From Podospora pseudoanserina (lineage: Eukaryota; Ascomycota; Sordariomycetes; Sordariales; Podosporaceae), in the NCBI RefSeq assembly GCF_035222485.1, contig NC_085925.1:1178001-1242000 (forward strand): a DNA stretch of 64,000 nucleotides, written 5' to 3'. Positions 58,577 to 64,000 of the stretch are shown piece by piece. Within the stretch, counting starts at the first letter, position 1. Every line of letters starts with the position of its first letter. Under the pieces are notes generated by a model that was not told the DNA's origin, made no database searches, and saw only the letters and a program-made list of their open reading frames with translations. The position numbers were made by a program, and so were the translations under genes.

Positions 58577-59899
58577 ACATTTAAGGGGGTTTATGTGGGG
58601 TTTTGTAATCTGAAGGAATTTTTAGGCTGGGGGATATGATTTTAAGAGCAGATCTGCTGAATATCTTTGTCTTTCCTCTGTAGGAGGGGGATGAATTCAC
58701 TTGAAATAAGGGTCACGATCTTGAGCAAGGCGTTTCGGTGTTTACTGGGGCTCTACCTAAACAATGTAGATTTTGATAATTTTCATGTGAATAAATGGAT
58801 ATAGATGAGAGAAAAGACCATCATGGTCATTCCGATCTTTCCATCCGAGCTTTGTTAACGACAATGGCTGTCAAGCGCTGCTCAGTCTAGTAACCCCTGT
58901 CCGAGCGTGAGTAGCCGTCATGCTCAAGACGAGGTAGTGGTCGCCGTCGTTGTCGGACTCTTCGGTGCCATGGTTGCTCTCACCGTCGCTGTCCTGGTCC
59001 AACTCTTTGGTGGAAGAGCTGCTTGGATCTTCGGTACTCGAACTGCTTGACGCTTCGTCACCGGCGTCGGGCATCTCCAAGTCACTGGGGCTTGCTCTCC
59101 TCGTCACTGGTGTTGTCCGACTCTTTGTCACTGGTGGGAGGGGACGTTGAGGAGCGAGCGAGCGGGGTCACTTGCTGTATACCTAGATGATCCCAGCGTG
59201 AATACCTAGGCGGGCTAACTGTATGTGCCATCTCTTACGGCCTTCCATAGGTCTGGTGGCATTCTTCCCATTTCGGCCATCAAGTCCCGGCGGTGATGGC
59301 ATGCTGCCCTACGATCATGACATCAATGCTACGATGATGCAGACCTGAATAACCTGGAGGCCTGATTACCTATCTTGGATAAGGTTTCCATAGACCGGAC
59401 GATGGAGTCGATGGTGAAGAAACCATAGACGCCGTCGCGGGCGTGGGGCTCGCTGAAAAGGGTTCGTGTTGAACAGGATGAACGTAGGAGAGCACTGTGA
59501 AGAGGAGGAAGTTTCGGGACATGATTCTTGAACAAAACGCTAGGAGTAAACGGTAGGCGTGCAGTGAAAGAGCAAAAAGAAGGTATTTTACTTATTTTCG
59601 TCCGAGCTCGAAACACACAGAATTGGTATGTACCACCGGCTAGACATGACAGGTGTCTTTGGAAATACAACTTTATTGCTGCAAATTCAACCCCCGTAGA
59701 TGTCATCTTCACCTAATTGTCAGCCTTCAAGTACAGCAGCTCTACCTAAGCCCCTTTATTCACACTGCCTCATGACGAACGGTGACATTTCGCAATGATT
59801 TTGCTCTCCTATGGATGCACTATGGGTATTCTATCATCCCTCACCACCTTCTTTCCATACATCATATCATACTTCAACCTCGCCCCTATCTACACCACC
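58577..59899. other. Convergent spacer with coding-like fragments
   Basis: The spacer between the 849-aa gene and TAP42 has no intact gene model. Two minus-strand stretches (58.87-59.13 kb and 59.35-59.52 kb) have coding-like third-position bias; the first is listed below. They may be remains of one lost gene. Confidence 0.4.
58871..59131 (-). CDS. Possible small Ser/Asp-rich protein (doubtful)
   Basis: This minus-strand frame encodes up to 86 residues; the first ATG in frame (about 59074) leaves 67. It reads DEASSSSSTEDPSSSSTKEL then DQDSDGESNHGTEESDNDGD. G/C-rich third positions suggest real or formerly real coding sequence, but no family, signal peptide or clear upstream exon was found. 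It may be the tail of a decayed gene. Confidence 0.2.
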   Translation of the reverse strand: MTKSRTTPVTRRASPSDLEMPDAGDEASSSSSTEDPSSSSTKELDQDSDGESNHGTEESDNDGDHYLVLSMTATHARTGVTRLSSA

Positions 59900-61021
59900 C
59901 TAACCACGGTTGATCGTATTACCAGCCCCCCTGGGGTTCTCCTCCACAAACTCATCCCACGCCCTAGCCTTATACATCTCCTTCTCGGCCTTTTCATAAT
60001 CATCCTCATCCGGCTCCGGCACCTGCCCACTTGCCTCCCCTCCCCCCTCAATAATCCCACCTCTCCTTCTCTCTTCCTCCAGGTACTCATCAATCGTCAT
60101 TGTCGGCAGATTATGACTCGGCCTAAACACCCCCTTGGCAATCTCCTGCCTGCTTGCCAACAGCGTAAACGGCTGCAGTGGCTTCCCCTGCTGTGACAAA
60201 ATCGGTCCTCCTTTCCCTCCAAGAGCACGGTTCATTATGTCTAGTCTGTCGTTGTAACTGCCATCGCTGGTTATTCCCCGCCTACGCCTATCATCCTCGG
60301 CTTGCTGCTGGTTTTGCTGGGTCGATGGAGGTGGTTGGGAGGGTGCCATGGACAAGATCTCCATTTCCCGATTTAGAGAGTCGAGGGCGTTGAAGGTAAG
60401 GTGAACACGATAAGCTAGGTTAGCTAGGTAGACTTCTCGGACGACTTCCTCGTCGCCTGCTCCCGAGGGGATGTCTTCATCTTCTGTGGCGCCATACTCT
60501 GGACGGCCGCGGAGATATTCTAACTTTTGGCGGAGGGCTTTTTCTGTTTGGAAGTTTGCGATTTTGGCATTCCGGCGGACTGTTGGGTCGGAGGAGTTGG
60601 CGGTTGAAAAGGTGGATGGGGAGGAGGTGTAGGCTTCGAGGAGTTTGGCTGATTGGGGGGTGAGGAGGGAGTAGCTGTCTAGGAGGTGGAGGAAGCGCTC
60701 GTAGAAATCGCGGGCGGAGGTGAGGATTCTTTTGCGCTCGGGAAGGGAGGGGGTGGGGAGCTTTTGGGAGAGCTCGGCGAGGTGGTAGTTGATTAGGAGG
60801 AGGGGGAGGTCGGAGGTGGAGAGGTCTTCGAGAGATTCGTTGCGGGAGAAGAGAGAGAGGTGGGATATCAGGTGAAGGGACTCTTGGTAGTTCTTGATGG
60901 CGGAGGAGATGGCGTCGGCGTATTGTTGGGAGTTGGGAGTGAAGGCCTGGGTTTCCAGAGCGATGCGCTGGGCTTCGGCGTCAGCGAAGACAGCTTTGAG
61001 GGAGCGAGGCTCGGTTTCCAT
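59900..61021 (-). CDS. TAP42: TAP42-like PP2A-phosphatase regulator
   Basis: Tap42 (mammalian alpha4/IGBP1) binds the catalytic subunits of PP2A-type phosphatases and links them to TOR signalling in the cytoplasm. This protein has 373 aa in one exon, the family length. The N-terminal helical half includes LPLLLINYHLAELSQKLP and KIANFQTEKALRQKLEYL, strongly typical of the alpha4/Tap42 fold. The C-terminal half has KPLQPFTLLASRQEIAKGVF, FRPSHNLPTMTIDEYLEEER and ARAWDEFVEENPRGAGNTIN, a hallmark of the family. It is divergent from the pyridoxamine-phosphate oxidase gene. Identification is secure. Confidence 0.95.
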   Translation of the reverse strand: METEPRSLKAVFADAEAQRIALETQAFTPNSQQYADAISSAIKNYQESLHLISHLSLFSRNESLEDLSTSDLPLLLINYHLAELSQKLPTPSLPERKRILTSARDFYERFLHLLDSYSLLTPQSAKLLEAYTSSPSTFSTANSSDPTVRRNAKIANFQTEKALRQKLEYLRGRPEYGATEDEDIPSGAGDEEVVREVYLANLAYRVHLTFNALDSLNREMEILSMAPSQPPPSTQQNQQQAEDDRRRRGITSDGSYNDRLDIMNRALGGKGGPILSQQGKPLQPFTLLASRQEIAKGVFRPSHNLPTMTIDEYLEEERRRGGIIEGGGEASGQVPEPDEDDYEKAEKEMYKARAWDEFVEENPRGAGNTINRG

Positions 61022-61477
61022 GGTTGCCTTCTATTCAATCCTAGAGTCTGAAAATGAATTGTATTTTTCAAAGATCTTTAGTTTCTCGGTCGGTGCTGGT
61101 GGATGCTGGTGTTGTCTTTGGCGGCCGCTTGATGTGGAGGGAGGGCACTTGGAGAACCTGGAAATCCTGGCAGGGGTCCCTGAGCTCGGTCGACCCCACT
61201 TTGAAACGTCCCTACTGTAATAGAGCTGCCCGTCGTTTGATCTTATCGTAATCTAATCTAATCAATCAACGACACGTCACTGTTTGGGGGGCCCTCTCCT
61301 GGTGATCAAATCTGGGAGCAGTAACGGTCATAGCGAGTAGAGGAAGTTCTATAGCGGTTATCACAAGATTCACCTGCTCCAAGAAAAGTCCTCTCATCAA
61401 AACATGATTATTGACTGACAGATGCGTCATGTGGGCAGCTGCTGCCTCGATCGGTAAGTGGGGCGACTGACGGCACA
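61022..61477. promoter_or_regulatory. Divergent promoter region TAP42 / PDX3
   Basis: This 456-bp spacer lies between two divergent start codons and must hold both promoters. TAATCTAATCTAATCAATCAA near 61250 (in two pieces) is a short repeat of TAATC. Nothing else was noted. Confidence 0.5.
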
Positions 61478-62514
61478 ATGGCGACCTTCTTCAACCATCG
61501 ACTAACTTCTTTGGTGATGCATCAGGCCATCAGGTTTTCCAAGAGCACTCTGCCTATAACACCGCCCATGCGCGTCAGCCCCCGTCGCTTGCCCTCTCTT
61601 TCCGTGTTTGCCAGAGGAACCCGTTTGATCAGCTCAAGCAACAGCAGAATGGCGCTTCATCCCAAGCAAGTCGACAAGCTCATATGTATGTTTGACACCC
61701 GGCGTTTTTGGAAACGAGAAAATAGCTAACACGCCATATAGTCGCCCCCACCGGGACACCAGCACTACTGGATTCAGGCCCTACACTTCCTCCTGGACAG
61801 GCCGCCCAGTTCTTGAAAGCTGAGCGCCAAGGTGGTCTCAAGAGGACTGACGTCGACCCGGAGAGCCCTATCACACAATTCCACACATGGTTCCAGCAAG
61901 CCTCGCTTCCCGAGGCCGGTGTTTTTCACCCAGAGACATGCACATTATCCACTGCCCAGCTTCCCTCTGGCCGTGTCTCCTCTCGTGTGGTATACATGAA
62001 GGAGCTTGATCACAAGGGATTTGTCATTTACAGCAACTTTGGAACCAGCGGTAAGGCTAGGGATTTGTTTGGTACCGCAGATGGGAAGAGTACAGGCAAT
62101 CCATGGGCCTCTCTTGTGTTTTGGTGGGAGCCCTTGGAGAGGCAGGTCAGAGTAGAGGGAAGAGCAGAGAGACTTGCGCCAGAGGAAAGTCAAGTCTATT
62201 ACGACACCAGAGCAAGAGGTAGTCGCATTGGTGCGTGGGCTAGTCAGCAGAGTTCAGTGCTGAAGCCCGATGCGAGCAAGGAGGGTGATGACGGGCGGTC
62301 ACAGTTGGAGGGATGGGTCAAGGAGACAGAGAAGAAGTTCGAGGGTGCCGAGCAAATTCCAGTTCCTCCATTCTGGGGCGGCCTCAGAATTATTCCAGAG
62401 CGAGTGGAGTTCTGGCAGGGGAGGCAGAGCCGGTTGCACGATCGGTTTGTGTATGACCTTGTCGAGTGTCAGGATGGGAGCAAGAAGTGGCAGTTGGAGA
62501 GGCTAAGCCCATAA
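61478..62514 (+). CDS. PDX3: Pyridoxamine-5'-phosphate oxidase
   Basis: This FMN enzyme oxidises pyridoxine or pyridoxamine 5'-phosphate to pyridoxal 5'-phosphate, the active vitamin B6. The CDS is join(61478..61685,61742..62514), 326 aa. The catalytic fold is in exon 2: SSRVVYMKELDHKGFVIYSN, NPWASLVFWWEPLERQVRVE, ESQVYYDTRARGSRIGAWAS and the C-terminal RVEFWQGRQSRLHDRFVYD, which holds the substrate-binding Arg and His. The first ~58 residues are basic and Ser-rich without acidic residues (SVFARGTRLISSSNSRMALH), so a mitochondrial presequence is possible; initiation at MALHPKQVDKLI would give a cytosolic form. The intron keeps phase. Length and motifs match Pdx3. Confidence 0.92.
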
Positions 62515-63074
62515 AGGGGACGGCGTCAAAACACACAGCTTTCTCAGTTAGGATTTGAGCCTTAATAAACTTGTTCACATTCACAGGTTCCCCGTCTCAC
62601 AGAGTTGAACTTCGTGATCGGGCGAAATCGAGGTTTGTTGCTCTACGCGGAAGCCTGTGGATAGTTGCAGAAGCTGATAGCTCCAGACTCAGAGACCACA
62701 TCTTTCGCAGCAATCAACTGATCTGTTCAACTTTTAGAGCGTTTTCCGGGTGCTGGCTTTTTTCAATTTTATTATATTTCTTTTGGCTGCTCCGGGAACT
62801 CGCAACTGATCAGAAACACCTGCTCCAATCGCACCTTCTTCTTCAGTGGGAAAGCTCCCTTCTTGCGCCTTCTATTTACAGAGCAATTTTAACCCATCAA
62901 TATCTGCCAACACTACCGGCTCTCATCAAACACTCTCCCAAAACTCTCACCGAACACTCTCACAGCCCGTATCTTTTCTCACTCTTACCCTATCTACCTA
63001 ACTGCGCCACCGTGCTTTTCTCGCAACACAACCGACTAACTACCTTACCCATCCTTCTCACAACGCTGCCGAAG
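62515..63074. promoter_or_regulatory. Promoter and leader of the Dicer-like gene
   Basis: This 0.56 kb spacer lies between PDX3 and the Dicer-like start codon. The last 200 bp are C/T/A-rich (CTCTCCC, CAACACAACCG), typical of a fungal leader. The reading frame remains open for 168 codons before the chosen ATG, so an upstream start is possible but unlikely. Confidence 0.45.
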
Positions 63075-64000
63075 ATGTCTCCGGGTGTGCTTCTATCAAC
63101 GCCGGGCAGCCTAGTTGAGGGTGACCTATTGAGTCTGTATGGTTCAACCCCAGACACTGCAAGTCAAACCTCGCCAGATGCCAGCAGTGAGGCGAATGAC
63201 GATGTTGACACCGACAGAGACGAGGACGATGGCAGTGGTAGAGGCAAGATATTCGAGGTCAACGATCCGCCAGGGCCGCGCAAGATGTCCGAGAAGAAGA
63301 GAGCAGACAATGCAAAGTTTGACATTTGGCTAGAGGAGAACCAGCAGAACCTGTCCAAAGGAGCTGGGAAGCTGGTGTTGGATGAGGAGAGGTCTGCCAA
63401 CTGGCTGATGCGCGAGTTCGAGAACAAAAAGATCATCACGAGCCCGCGAGATTACCAGCTGGAGCTTTTTGAGCGGGCCAAGACCCAAAACACAATCGCA
63501 GTGCTGGACACCGGTATGTCTACCACTTGGACACTCCTTGAAACTCACATGGGCTAACTTCTGTTACAGGATCGGGAAAAACGCTCATTGCCGCCTTGCT
63601 TCTGAGATGGACGATACAAAACGAGCTCGAGAACCGATCCCAAGGCCAACCGAAGCGCATTGCCTTCTTTCTTGTGGACAAAGTAGCTCTCGTCTTTCAG
63701 CAGCATGCAGTCCTGACGTGCAACCTGGACTACTCGGTAGCCAAGTTTTGCGGACAGATGCTCGATCGATCGTCAGCGGAGTTTTGGGAGACCACATTCC
63801 AGGAGAATATGGCCATTGTCTGCACCTCGGAGATTCTCTACCAATGCCTCCACCATTCATACATCCGCATGGACCAGATCAATCTCTTGATATTTGATGA
63901 GTGCCATCATACCAAGAAAAACCACCCCTATGCCCGGATCATCAAAGACTTCTACATCCAAAATGAGGACAATGAAGCACGGCCGCGCATCTTGGGAATG
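63075..64000 (+). CDS. DCL1: Dicer-like ribonuclease (DCL1 type), 5' part
   Basis: Dicer-like enzymes cut double-stranded RNA into small RNAs for quelling and related silencing. Exon 1 is 63075-63513; exon 2 starts at 63570 and runs off the window. The N terminus is acidic (DVDTDRDEDDGSG), then GPRKMSEKKRADNAKFDIWL and SPRDYQLELFERAKTQNTIA lead into the DExD/H helicase. The Walker A motif is DTGSGKTL, re-formed across the intron, and the Walker B motif is LIFDECHHT. Similarity is closest to fungal Dicer-like 1. The RNase III domains must lie beyond position 64000. The frame is open to the edge with no break. Confidence 0.9.

Overview
This 64 kb window is nuclear DNA of a filamentous ascomycete, most likely a member of the Sordariales (relatives of Podospora, Chaetomium and Neurospora). 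The basis is gene structure and gene content. The introns are short, about 50-120 bp, with GTANGT-type donors and CTAAC/CTGAC branch sites. Proteins of the filamentous-fungal type are present, including NTE1, an NCA2-like protein, a fused CPSase/ATCase, a YVC1-like TRP channel and a Dicer-like protein. tRNA genes carry introns. The genus is an inference. I recognise no transposon, virus-like element or CRISPR array. Splice sites were read by eye and checked for frame continuity only.

Layout. On the left (0-16 kb), three minus-strand housekeeping genes lie in a row: mitochondrial carrier MME1, inner-membrane protease subunit IMP2 and eIF2-alpha SUI2. SUI2 shares a divergent promoter with the large lysophospholipase NTE1. 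Next come a poorly resolved mitochondrial-type gene (minus), the ribosome-biogenesis AAA ATPase AFG2/DRG1 and an unusual Rab24-like GTPase. From 17 to 24 kb lie the sterol oxidase ERG25 (minus), divergent from NCA2, followed by the secretory Rab SEC4. From 24 to 36 kb the DNA is gene-poor: a CAA/CAG microsatellite, two intron-containing tRNA-Ala genes with a decayed third copy, two genes for secreted Leu/Gln/Asn-rich proteins that share a 5'-leader intron, and a 5 kb stretch without a convincing gene. From 36 to 53 kb lie a cyclin-fold gene, the YVC1-like channel (minus), tRNA-Arg(ACG) and the 2200-aa CPSase/ATCase. From 53 to 64 kb lie an 80-aa membrane miniprotein (minus), an 849-aa protein I do not recognise, TAP42 (minus), pyridoxamine-phosphate oxidase and the 5' part of a Dicer-like gene cut by the window edge.

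Functionally most genes are housekeeping: mitochondria (MME1, IMP2, NCA2), translation control and ribosome maturation (SUI2, AFG2, TAP42 as a TOR-pathway phosphatase regulator), lipid and sterol metabolism (NTE1, ERG25), trafficking (SEC4, Rab24-like), pyrimidine and vitamin B6 synthesis, calcium release (YVC1) and RNA silencing (DCL). There is no biosynthetic cluster or defence island. The most unusual signals are a dispersed family of degenerate AGGCCT-centred tandem repeats that flank AFG2 and fill an intron of the CPSase gene, where they also form a long inverted repeat; the tRNA-Ala cluster with long introns; the secreted-protein pair; the Rab24-like GTPase without C-terminal cysteines; and the 80-aa miniprotein.
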